In this document: one piece after another, positions 11,601 through 22,338 of the stretch | Layout of the letters: each line of letters begins with the position of its first letter | How positions within the stretch are numbered: the first letter of the stretch is position 1 | Origin: Pterobdella sp. o SKG-2022 | Lineage: Eukaryota; Annelida; Clitellata; Hirudinida; Piscicolidae | Length of the DNA stretch: 64,000 bases | Assembly: GCA_964035795.1 (NCBI GenBank) | Contig: OZ038320.1 | Span: 28,801,855 to 28,865,854, forward strand | Direction of reading: 5' to 3' | Notes under the pieces: model-generated | What the model saw: only the letters and a program-made list of their open reading frames with translations | What the model was told of the DNA's origin: nothing | Databases searched by the model: none | Translations under genes and position numbers: made by a program

Positions 11601-14600
11601 GTGATAATGATGGTGTTGATGATGAAGTCGGTGATAATGTTGGTGATGATGATGTAGGTGATGATGATGTTGGTGAAAACAATGATGATGTTGACGATAA
11701 TTAATTATTGTTAAATGCAGATGAAATGCTTTTGAGAGGTTAATACTCCAACAAATTAGCAGATTATCGACAACAATCACCTTATACAAATATAAAATCA
11801 ATAAATATATGAAATGTTGATCAAACTTATATTGACGAATTATTTCATAATTGACGCATCAAAAATGTCAAATTTAAAAATAAACTCAAAATTAACCCGA
11901 AGAAAATAATGCTGAAATAAAAATCAGTAATTTTATTGAAATATTAAATAAAGTTCTATCAAAAAACTACATTCAACTGTCAAACTCACACATAATAGAA
12001 ACAGACGTGGAACGGCCACGATGATGATGATGATGATGATGATGATGATACCAGTGTAAGTGATGGTTAAAAACTACATTCAAACAAAACCTCAAAATGC
12101 TGATGGGACAGTAATGCTCAGAGCCATAATGGGACAAAATGTCAACTCTGATATACTTGGCGAAGAACGGACAGAAAGATACATCGAATTTTTGTATTAT
12201 CCTTTCGTTCGAAGCGTTGAAAGTTCCCAGATAAGTCCACTCTTTGATTGGAAACCTTCAAATGAGGTTATTTGAAAGTACTTGAAATAGTTTCAATATG
12301 GTTATGATATCTATAAAAAAAATTAAAGCAACATTAAAAATAAAAATCTTTAAAAAATAGCAACGATCATTAAAAAATTGAAATGAATTTTTATTTAAAA
12401 CAAATGCATTGTAAAGACCGACCTTTCACTGACATGCACGTCGAACGAACCAGGCAGTGAAGAGAAAAATTCTATGTTGCCTAGTTCTATCGAATGAATC
12501 TGCACGCCCTCACACAACTCTATCGTGAAACTGTTTAAGTGAGGTGATTATTTTTCAATCTTCCATCTGAGCTAGATTTTAGCGCTAAACAATTAGATTT
12601 TATGAATTTTACTCACAAAAATTCTTTGTTAATAAAGCGTTAAAAAATTTCATTTTAATACACATATTATTTTAATTTAATTATCGAATAAAAATTTTCC
12701 CTAAAAAAATTCTTCATATTGTGAAGAAATTATATAAAATTCTATACTAAAAACATACGATGTTTCGAAAATACTCAACACAATATACCTAGATTTAATT
12801 GTAATTTTGTTTATCATAACTTTCCACGTGACCTTCTAAAAATGTTCACACTAGTTCTTTGAGTATAAAGTTGAGTCATTTAACAAAGATTCAAGCTTTT
12901 TTCCATTTAATTAATTGCTTCTTTCAATTACCGCTTGATACCTAAATTCCTCAAAACTACGCATGAAAAAAACTAATTTCCGTATGTAAAAAAGGCCAGA
13001 AATCGAAGAAAACAACGATACAAAAAGAATATATATATATATATATATATATAAATATTACCTATCTTTCAACATTTCGCCATTAAGCTTTTAGTGTTAT
13101 TTTATAATTATTTCGTTATGTGAAGAATAACTATTGTGGAATGATTTTTTATGTTATTTGAATAACACCTTCAAGTGATGTAGCTTGTGTTTGATAAAAA
13201 TATAATTTAAGATAGCGTTTTAAAATATACCAGTTATAAAACTTCAAAATTTGCTGTAAAAAATTGCTTAAAATTCATGTAAATCAATTTTATGTTCGAA
13301 ATGTCACTAAAATTAATTATGGAAATTATAGAGAAAACATAAGCATATCAGAATTCATCGCGAGACAATAACTCAAAAGATAGAATTCAATTAAAAACTG
13401 AAACTAAAAAATTTGAATATATCTTTGTTGACCTTCTTTCAACTCTATTTAACTTTTAGCATTAAATGAAAAATCTTTGAAATTGTTGGAGTAGTGGACT
13501 TTATGTTAAAATATTAAATGTTAAACCGAGGAGTATTGAAAAATAAATACTGTAATCGATACGATAGGGATGAAAATTTGCTTAAATGCGTACAAATGCT
13601 TGGTGAACTGTGATTTGCTACTTTTGAATAATTATATAATAATAAAAGGATATTATGATAAATTAAAAAATAATGAATACCGAAAATATGAAATTATGAG
13701 GCAAATAATACTAAACTATAATTATTTTCAAGACTTAAATACATCTAAAAACTTCCTCATTTTGATATTTCACAACAAAGTAATACTCATGAATCGTCAT
13801 CAAGATTCTTAGTCTTTTTATGTTTCCGTGAAATTGAAATCACCGTAAAAATCATCATCATCATCATTAAATAGACGCAATAAATACATAAAAATACAAA
13901 ACCAACCCATTTTTGACGGTGCAGGGATTATTCATGTATTCATCCTTATTCTCCTTGAGGATCGACGAAGGGTTTTGACTTTCTGGATTGGCTTGGATAA
14001 TTTTAGCTCCACAAGTTACAGAAGAATAATTAATCTTTTTCTTGCCTGGCGTACCATTCGGGATTGTTTGGCCCGCTGGTGGCTGTGTCTGCATTTTTAG
14101 ATCTGCTAGTGGATGGGTTTTTATACATTGAGTATCCTTCAGTGAATATGATTTCTTCACACACATGAAATTCTCTCATTGAAGTTATATAGGCTCAAAT
14201 GATAAGTTTTAATAACATCATTAAATAAATCAATGGTAGATTTCAATTCAGCTAAATGATATTAATAAGTTGAAAATTATGAAAACTATTTGAAATGAAC
14301 ATCTTTCAGAAGTGATTATTGAAAATTAAACATTGGAAAGTATATGAAGATATCTATGAAAAAAAAAACTGGAAAAAGAAGTATCGCGTGATATGTGGAA
14401 AAAGGTGTAATCTGTAGAAATGTAGTTGAGTTCTGTTGAGTTGGTGCAGTCAAAACTCTGCAGCACAAAAACCATCAAGCTCTAACAACATGCCCTACAT
14501 AGAAACTTTCCCCTTTCTTGAACTCTTCTACTTTGAGTATATCAAACGTTTCTTTTTAAAAACATGAATGGCTAAATACCGTGGATGTGACCTGCAGTTA

Positions 14601-17207
14601 TGAACTTCACTAAACAGCCACTTATGAAATTAACTACAGCCCTCAAAACGTACTGTATGGTCTTTTCCAAACCACAAACTTCAACGCTTAATTCTTGTTC
14701 TGTTTTGGACACTTTTATTGTGACTAGTGAAAAATCATATTTGATGGCAAAGTCTGAAAAAAAAACTATTCAGTCGGGCTCGTTTGCCCCGTCCCATGCT
14801 TATTGGAGATGATGTCACGTTATTTTAGTCTGGCAATCTGAGATTTCATTACATGGGAATGTTCATCTTTAATGAATTTACATAGAATATTATTTTGTAA
14901 TGGCGAATTTTTTACTCATTGTTAATATTTGCTTGGAATAGTATTTTTTCATCATTATCATTGAGAAAGAAAAAAAAGAAAGATGAAGTCTTCCATAAAA
15001 AGCAATGCAAGAATCTATACAGAGAAGTTTATTTAACGATAGTTTGATGCAGTGAAAAGCTTTGAATACATTTTATAATCAATAAAAAGCCTGAACTAAA
15101 GTTTTTTTGATTTAAAAATTAAAATAACTTTATGCTTGTACCTCAATGAAAAAATGCAGAGTTAAGAAAGAAAAAAAAACTGAAAAATTGAGCCATGTAA
15201 AAGTTAAAAAAAAGGGAAATATATTAAATTTATATGGAAATTAAATATATTTAATTACTGTTATGAAAATTTGCATTATGGAGTGAAAATTTTATTATCA
15301 CTATAAAAGTATTTTACTTATCATTGTATACAAACACTTAAGTAATGCAATTTTTCATTATGAAACAAAAACATGAACAGAGAAAAATATATTTATATTT
15401 ATTGAACAAAATTGAAACTAAATTGTTTGAAATAATTTTTCTCAGTTTCTATTCGATTCCAAAAAAGTTAAATGATTTTAGAAGCTGTATGGGCAAGGAA
15501 ACATTAAAGAAGAAAAGTAGAAAACATGTCTTTCTTCAATTAAAATATTAGTTACATACATTATATGTATCTGTAAAACTGAGTGATTGGCCAAAAAGCA
15601 TTAAATTGAGCACTTATAAGCATGATACCAACTTTTGATATTGTTGATCAGTTCCTTCTCCTGCTTCTGTTTCCACTCATCAAACGACGGCATCTCGGCT
15701 TCTTTGGTAGGAGCTGAGATATCTTCGTCGTGCTGTGTGGTGTTCTCTTCAAAAATTGTGGTCGAGAAGGTAGGAGGAGGGTGAGAGGCGTGAGGTGAAT
15801 GTGGTGGAGAGAGAGGGTTGGTGAGAGGAGGTACTGGAGTTGAGTGAGTCGTAAAAGCATCTGTGGATGGAGACTCAATCACATTTTCAGGGGTTTGAGG
15901 TAGATTTACAGAATCCTCTTGCAATGTCAAATTAGTCTGTTCAGTGTCGGTTGTGATGTTTGAATCAGGACTTTCTTCATCACTTGCAACATCTCCATCA
16001 TCCTCGGAAGATCTTTTAATTACATGAGATGCATCATCAGAATAAGTTTGACTTTCAAAATCCTGGAGCGATAAAGAAGGGGCGGAAGAGAAAGAAATAA
16101 TATCAGAAGATGAATTTGGTTCGTCCTGTACATGTTTACTGACGTCATTTTGAGACCCAACACTGCTTATAATAATTTTTGGCGTATCTGTGCAAAAAAT
16201 TTTGATTTGAATAAACATACATCAACACTGGGCGTAATCTCAATATGTTAGTGTAGTAATGAAAACTTAAGAAGCTAGATTGAGAATACTTATAGATAGA
16301 ACACACATTAGAGTTAGTTGAATTAATATAAACTACATCATTAATCGAAATTATAAATGTAATAAGTTTCCCTTGATAAAATTAAAGAATAGAAATTAAA
16401 TTTGAGTCTAACTTTAAAAAGATATGTGTTTAAAGGCATATTGATTACCGTTAAAAAGACGTATAACAGCAATAAAAAGAATAGCAATAAGAATAATGCA
16501 AAAAAAATTGATTAGAGAATAAATAATAAAAATTTTTGAAAATGAATAGAAATATTGCTAATAATCGAACAATGATTTCAAACAACAATGGACTATAAAA
16601 AATGAAGGAATTTCATTCATTTTTTCAAAGCAATCCCAAACAAGAACTGAAAAAATAAATTAAAAATTTATAATAATAATAATAAAAATTATATTAATAA
16701 AAACAATGAGAATAAAAATACTTATAAAGTAAATAACTTAATAGAAATCTTGAAAAAATCAATAATGATATTAGTAATAACAACAACACCAACAACAATG
16801 ATAATAATAATAATGATAATATTAATAATAATAATAACGATATTGGAACAATAATTTACCTTAGTGATAACACTAAAAAAACACACTAGATTTCTCTATA
16901 AACTAACCTAGCAATTTCCAAATGCAACATTTGAATAATTATACCCAAGGAGATAGAATTAAATTGATTGAAAAGATATAGTAGTATAAAGTTTAAAAAT
17001 TTGATAGAAAATAGTTTATATATGTATGAAGCGGAGTAGTTTATCAATATTTAGATTGAGGGTGGTGTAATCTGATAAAATATAATATAATATATCACCG
17101 GGGCCAGCTGGTTGGTTGAGAGAGAATGAAGTGTTGAAGGAAGATCTGGACAGAAATGATGTAAGAAAAAAAAGATGGAATGGAAATCTTTTTAAGGTGA
17201 TTGTCAA
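7507..17207 (-). CDS. SUCO: SUN domain-containing ossification factor (SUCO/osteopotentia) homologue, at least 13 exons
   Basis: Exons, 5' to 3': about 17207-17099, 16187-15633, 14753-14580, 14174-13907, 12530-12423, 12255-12091, 11480-11368, 11046-10897, 10542-10150, 10049-9815, 9460-9349, 8974-8870, 8685-7507. Every junction is GT-AG with matching phase. The joined protein is about 1,200 aa. In order it has a hydrophobic N-terminal segment, an acidic Ser-rich region, the family signature MPSFDEWKQK, and a SUN domain over four exons (INYSSVTCGAKI; FTIELCEGVQIHSIELGN; LSHYGSEHYCPISILR). A coiled coil (RYLEELSKRYKKEMEEM), a membrane segment (FEVIFFLIVVSFCC) and a tail of about 370 aa follow. 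SUCO/SLP1 proteins sit in the ER and nuclear envelope and support membrane-protein folding and secretion. Less certain points are the start codon (no ATG in the first exon found), the acceptors near 14174 and the donor near 10897. Confidence 0.88.
11500..11705. repeat. GAT/GGT-rich degenerate trinucleotide array in a SUCO-like intron
   Basis: Repeated GATGATG, GGTGATGATG and related triplets fill the intron between SUCO-like exons 11480-11368 and 12255-12091. The apparent His-rich or Met-rich open frames across it are artefacts of the triplet period. Confidence 0.75.
12020..12050. repeat. (GAT)n microsatellite
   Basis: An uninterrupted run of about ten GAT triplets lies in the same SUCO-like intron as the degenerate GAT array. 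Confidence 0.9.
13029..13053. repeat. (AT)n microsatellite
   Basis: A perfect alternating AT run of about 25 bases inside a SUCO-like intron. Confidence 0.9.
14580..14753 (-). other. extra SUCO-like exon encoding 58 structured-looking residues
   Basis: A polypyrimidine acceptor (TTTTTTTTTCAG) and a donor CACG|GTATTT frame 174 bases that are open only in the phase that fits the flanking SUCO-like exons (phase 1 in, phase 1 out). The peptide starts DFAIKYDFSLVTIKVSKTEQ and contains VEVCGLEKTIQYVLRAVVNF. It is rich in aliphatic residues, unlike the disordered linker on either side. I do not recognise it in other SUCO proteins. It may be a cassette exon, because skipping it keeps the frame. Confidence 0.55.
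15600..16187 (-). other. SUCO: SUCO-like exon with acidic linker and MPSFDEWKQK signature
   Basis: The coding part is 16187-15633. The exon opens after the acceptor TTTTTTGCACAG. It runs through Asp/Ser/Glu-rich and Pro/His-rich linker, then reaches MPSFDEWKQKQEKELINN, the most diagnostic short motif of the SUCO/SLP1 family ahead of the SUN domain. The likely donor is AAAA|GTTGGT in phase 1, matching the next exon. An alternative donor, GTATCA, lies six bases further on. Confidence 0.8.
16660..16850. repeat. AAT/AAC-rich degenerate trinucleotide tract
   Basis: Runs of AATAAT, AACAACACC and GATAATAAT occupy the intron upstream of the SUCO-like 16187-15633 exon. Confidence 0.7.
17099..17207 (-). 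other. SUCO: probable SUCO-like 5' coding segment with signal-peptide-like sequence
   Basis: The frame reads TLKRFPFHLFFLTSFLSRSS and ends CCCCG|GTGATA. Its final G joins the next exon's AT to give Asp in frame. The hydrophobic stretch after basic residues fits an ER signal peptide, as SUCO proteins have. No ATG occurs in this frame back to a TAA near 17264, so the start codon must lie in another exon (a possible acceptor is AAAGAACAG near 17217), or this segment is misassigned. Confidence 0.45.
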
Positions 17208-18093
17208 ATCGTAGCTGTTCTTTAGTATGATGTTGTTTCTGACGTGGCAAATTTTATGGAGTTAATGCCTCGCATTTAACGCAAAATAATATACATAAAA
17301 GGTTATTGTTATTCGATTAACAATAGCTTGCTTTTCGATATGTCGTATTATGATTTTCAAATAATCTCATAAGTACACGACAAACATTTTGGTGGTTGGA
17401 ATTCGAAATCATTAACAGTTTGATCTAGTTACTGTTCAAAGGGTTATGGATTTTCAAAAAATTACGATTAACAATACTTATTCAAATTTTCTGTCTTCTT
17501 TTCACGCTTATTTTAATGAGAATTTAATTAAAAATAACGCTTTATATTAATTTTTTTCAGTTTTTTTTATAACATCTCTTATTAGAGCCTCTACAACTGC
17601 ACAAGTACTACAACAACATCTAGTACTATAACTTCTATAATCACTTTTACTAATAAAACCTCTAGTATTACTATTTTGATAACATAATTTACCTCTAGAA
17701 CATTTACAAATCTGAGGTTTATCCTACTACAACTAGCTGTACTCCAACTTCTGTAACCACAAACGTAACTAGAACATCTCAAACGTACTTGAAATTTCTT
17801 ATTAATAAAATGGTTGAAAACTTGATTAAGTGTTGATAGCAGCAGTATCACTTCATAAGTTGCATAAAATGAAATAAATAAGATGCGGAAATTTTCAAGG
17901 AAAAGTACAATTTCAAAAGGATTATTAACGAAACATAAAATATAGATGAGAAAGTTGATCAAAATTATCGATATATCGATCTAAAAATTGTCATTCACTC
18001 AAAAAAATATTGCTTAAGCAAGGTTGAAAAAAAATGAAAGAATATTGATTTTTTAACTTTCAGTGCTAACAAAACGTAGAAAAGGTCTATTGA

Positions 18094-18112
18094 ATATATA
18101 TATATATATATA
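18094..18112. repeat. (AT)n microsatellite
   Basis: A short alternating AT run followed by ACACGTGTGT. Confidence 0.85.
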
Positions 18113-18432
18113 CACGTGTGTATGTTTTAGGAATGTGTTTTGAAACTAATCGATTCGTTTTAGAAATTATTTATAAGACTAATTTAGTGCATTGAAATTA
18201 AATGTTAAAACCCAATAATTGATGACCTTTAAAACATTTTTATCAATATAAATAACCTAGAGCCAATATCAAAAAACACATAAACTATGGAAAACCACAT
18301 GCGACACGGAGATAGTGTAAAACTTTGTCTCGAAAACCCTTGTATTTCCAATCAATTTTTTAAAGCTTCAATACTTTTGATCTTGAGCTAAACGATTTTA
18401 TTCATAAGGTACTGAGGTTGTTGTTGTAGAGC

Positions 18433-18467
18433 TACATTATCGAGTGCTAAATAGTACTTGATAATGT
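18433..18467. repeat. imperfect inverted repeat (12-base arms)
   Basis: ACATTATCGAGT and ACTTGATAATGT pair across a short loop with one G.T wobble. The hairpin is 35 bases long with no flanking coding sequence. Its function is unknown. Confidence 0.6.
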
Positions 18468-19940
18468 GACCTCACAAAAGTTTCATGCAATATTTCGTTT
18501 GATGAAACTTAGTCTTTTTTTATGAAAAAGTTAAATTTTTCAATGTTGAACAATTTTTAATTTTTGAAATTTAATTTATAATAAAAACATAAATAACGTC
18601 TGTAATAATAAAGATAACAACAACAATAATAATAAAAATAACAATAATAATTATTACTATTATTCTCATTATTGTAAAAATGTATATACTGCCAAAATAT
18701 CAACTGAAGCATTTGAAAAAGACCAATTGAATTTTAAATCAATTTTTTGAAATTCCAATAAACATTATGGCTGTAGAAAGTTTGTTATAAAGGGAAAAAA
18801 GTTACTGTTATTATTGTAAATAACTAATATAACATTGAAACAAAAACAATGGTAGTTTAGAAGCCATTATTGGCTACCTCAAAAAAACAAGACCGAGTAT
18901 TATCATAACAATATGAAATGATTCTTAAACCATCACTACCCCTAGAAGACACAATCGGTTATCAATAAAAAAGGGAAACAACAGGTTGAAAAATGCTGAG
19001 AAAAAAAAGAAATAAAACTGGTAATTAATTGTGTAAAATTTTTTTTTTCGATAATTCAAGTAACTAATTAATCACTTTATAGATGAGCACTTGGTTGCAA
19101 AAATAAAAAAATAATCATAGATGAAAACTAAATTATTCGCATAACGACTTAGCGTTGACAAGTTCAAGAGACTTGACGCTATAAATGAAATAAATATGCC
19201 TGATGTTTTGAAGTTTCAATCAATATACCTTTTCTTTCTCCATGGAGTCACTATTACACGAAAAAAAAACAGAAATACAAAAAAACTTTGAAACAGTATT
19301 ATTGATGATACTATGAATATTATTGTAGATGGTTTAATAATAGTTATTTTGATAAACTTCGAGGTTAGAAACGTTTTTAAAACCTCTAAAATAGAGTTAA
19401 TCCTATCATGTCCTTACTTGACAAAGCTCACAGTAATAGTATTATTAGTAGAAGCAAAAGAAATAAAATCAGTAATACACATACAATAAAAGTAAAAATT
19501 ATGAGACTATTGGTGATTAAATGAACAGCAAAGAAATAACCAACGGGAAAACTAGTAATTCACGAGCTGCCTCGAGGAAAAACAGAACTTAATATATAGA
19601 TCAATAACAACGACATGTGTTGGCAAGGCATTATAACCCAACTACATAAAGCATCTAGAGATCAAAAATGACAATTGGATTAGCTTAATCTGTTTCCGTT
19701 AAAGATCCGTTTTTGGACATGCCTTTATGAAACTATTTTAAGAAAATGCGTCTTCTACCAATACTATTAAGATGATGAATTAAATAATATTAATTATAAT
19801 GTATAATAAAATAACTGCGACTTTCAAGTGACGTTAGGCTTAGAGAAAGTCAGTCTTCAATCAAATGAAGACTCAGACATGAGTAAAGTTCACCAATAAC
19901 ATTGAATGAAATAATTTATAATAATTAAAACTTAAATAAA

Positions 19941-20095
19941 ACTACCACTACTACTACTACTACTACGACTACTACTACGACTACTACTACTACTACGACT
20001 ACTACTACTACTACTACTACTACTACGACTACTACTACTACTACGACTACTACTACTACTACTACGACTACTACTACTACTACGACTACTACTAT

Positions 20096-20149
<54 letters not shown>

Positions 20150-20179
20150 GACTACTACTACTATTACTACTACTACTAT
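19941..20179. repeat. CTA/CGA trinucleotide array, about 240 bp
   Basis: A nearly pure array of ACT triplets in which ACG interrupts at irregular intervals (CTACTACGACTACTAC). It gives a poly-Val open frame on the minus strand that has no other sign of being a gene. Confidence 0.95.
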
Positions 20180-21097
20180 AAATAATAATAATACTGACCC
20201 AACATGACTTAATGAGCAGACGAGATTGTCTTTGGCGACCTTCGTCTCAAACAAATGCAGCCCTAACAACACGTGGTGTAGGTTGCTGTGGTGATGTCAG
20301 TATTTTATTTACTTTATTATTGAAACATTTTCATACTTAGAATACTATTAGTATTATTATTTATAATAATAATATCTAATATTATCAATTATTCTATTAC
20401 GTCAAAAAGCCGCGTAAATTTTAATATCAGGTTGCCATGTAAGATAAAGAGTTTTTTCTTATGTTCAAATAAGTGTGGAAAAAGACTTTTAACAACCATA
20501 AAAATGAGACTCATCTCAATAATAAGCTTTATTAATTAAAATAAGTTTAAATAGATTAATGAAAAGAATAGGTTTAATATAAATTACAAATAAATATAAC
20601 AAAACAAATAATGAAAATATTTTTCAGAGACATTTTTGTGTCTTTTACTCCGGATTTTATTTAATAATTTTGAACTTCGAAATGAGGTGGTTTTCAGAAA
20701 CATTTATTTCTGTGCACATCTATAATCTTCAATAAGTAAAAGATTTCATGGTGAAGTTTTGATTATCAAAAATTAGTTTTTGAAACAAAATAAATTCATC
20801 TAAAAATTACCTTATTCTGAAATTCAAAATGAAATATTGAGGAAAAAACGAAATGTGATGAAAAAAAATAATGATCGATATCAATTTAATAATTGATAAC
20901 GCAAACACAATAGACAATGTGGTAGTTATGAATGACATAGGAATTACAAAATCAATACAACGTCTTATTTTTAAAGTTACGTTTTTTGACCTTCATTTTA
21001 GCTAATTAATCATTTAAATATAAATTTAATATGATTTTAAATAAATTGTATTTATTGCTGCAAATTAGACACATTCATATAGCTGTGATTTTTTGAT

Positions 21098-21103
21098 TTT
21101 ATT
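21098..21103 (-). other. possible poly(A) signal AATAAA
   Basis: AATAAA on the minus strand about 160 bases beyond the stop of the small secreted-protein gene at 21264-21981. Confidence 0.35.
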
Positions 21104-21263
21104 TTCAGTAAAATTTAATTAAGAAACATTGAATAGGTTAATTATTTTTTATATTTATAGAAACATACAAAAAAACTCTATTAATTAGAACCATAATGAT
21201 GCTTATTTATATAAAACCATGGAAAGTAACTAAATCCCATAAAATTATTCATCTATGCTTTTA

Positions 21264-21981
21264 TCAATCTAATGAATGAAAAACTAACTTCAAGCAATAG
21301 TAACATGATGTGACAATGCATGTCTTCAAATACTCAATGAAGCACACCACCATATCCCCTTTGAAGTTGATCTCACATTTTTTCAATTCTTTTGTCACAT
21401 TTTTTTTGCTAACCATTTTTTCATTAAGTTTTACAGGTTTTGGTTCAAAAGTTTTACCAGAGTTTGGTGATTCATCATTGGCATTTTGTTTAAGAGATTT
21501 TGATATAAATTTAAAATTGTGAGTTTTTTCTAAAAAAAGATTAGAGTAATCATAGCTTAGCTGAATGTTTTTGAGTGATTTTATTCTATTAGACTTTAAA
21601 TTTTTTCGGAATGTAGATGTTGATTGTGAATCTGACAAAATAGATTTTGATTTTTTCTTGTTAAATTCTGATTTGGCTGGTGTCTTCAAATCACTTTTTA
21701 AAGCTTCATTCTCTTTTCTCAATGATTTATTTTTATAAATAGTTATTTTATCATAGTTATTCAGTAGAGTCTTCTCATCATTTTCTGACTTCAAATTGGC
21801 AAATGATTTTGAGGTATGTAACTGATATTTAGATTGCTATTTAAATAAAAAAATCAAATTAGTTACTTTTTAAATTTATTTACAAACTAAATTTTTTCTA
21901 AACATAAATAAAACTTACTTTGGAACTTTCTGAGTAGTTGTTAACTAGAAAAGTTATGAAGAAAATTCTGAAAAAAACCAT
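21264..21981 (-). CDS. small secreted Lys/Ser-rich orphan protein, two exons, 211 aa
   Basis: Exon 1 (21981-21919) starts with ATG and encodes MVFFRIFFITFLVNNYSESS, a clear N-terminal signal sequence. It ends in a consensus donor, AAA|GTAAGT. Exon 2 (21836-21264) follows the acceptor AAATAG in phase 0 and is open to a TGA. The mature part is basic and Ser/Asn-rich, with no membrane segment in its middle. The C-terminus, near GDMVVCFIEYLKTCIVTSCY, has five closely spaced Cys in a hydrophobic context. No family is recognised. The gene is head-to-head with the STELLO-like gene, 357 bases between start codons, so they may share a promoter. The last exon could instead splice on from the Cys-rich end. 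Confidence 0.6.
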
Positions 21982-22338
21982 AATATAAAATTCGAAAATT
22001 AATGAATTATAAAAACCTACTTCAAAATTACTAAAAAATTGAAGAAGATCATGTCACAGAAAAAAATTAGCCCGCAGGCATTTGAATTAGTTATTTACGT
22101 GGGTATTATCAATTCGTTATAAGTAAACTTTGTAGAAATTTATATGTAGATGTATGTTTAATAAGTCAATAACTTTTCTAAATTAAAACTGAAGTTCAAA
22201 AGACTAATATTAAGAATCATTCAAAATCGGAGTTATTTAATGGTTAAATATGAACTTACAAACAAAAATTATTATTCTATGAAAGTTGGCTACCCAACTT
22301 AGATTTCTGCAATAATTGTTTGAGCTTATGTTGCTAAG
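21982..22338. promoter_or_regulatory. short divergent intergenic region (candidate bidirectional promoter)
   Basis: These 357 bases separate the start codons of two oppositely directed genes. No clear TATA or initiator can be singled out in the AT-rich sequence. The promoter role is inferred from the layout alone. Confidence 0.35.

Larger units (their letters stand above)
17265..21090. other. intergenic or 5' intronic DNA with simple repeats
   Basis: No supported exon is seen. The stretch contains an AT run at 18094-18112, an imperfect hairpin at 18433-18467 and a trinucleotide array at 19941-20179. It may hold the missing 5' end of the SUCO-like gene. Confidence 0.5.

Noticed and set aside
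11469..11801. Met-rich (plus) and His-rich (minus) open frames
   Set aside because: They are artefacts of the GAT-rich triplet array in a SUCO-like intron.
12060..12275. 71-codon plus-strand ORF
   Set aside because: It is the antisense shadow of the SUN-domain exon 12255-12091, whose minus-strand reading is clearly the real one.
14600..14812. 70-codon plus-strand ORF
   Set aside because: It is the shadow of the minus-strand exon 14753-14580, which has proper splice borders and matching phases.
17591..17962. 123-codon hydrophobic minus-strand ORF
   Set aside because: It has no ATG at its start, is made mainly of Ile/Val/Leu from AT-rich repeats, and has no fitting splice sites.
19925..20272. 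115-codon poly-Val open frame on the minus strand
   Set aside because: It is a direct product of the trinucleotide array and has no other coding sign.
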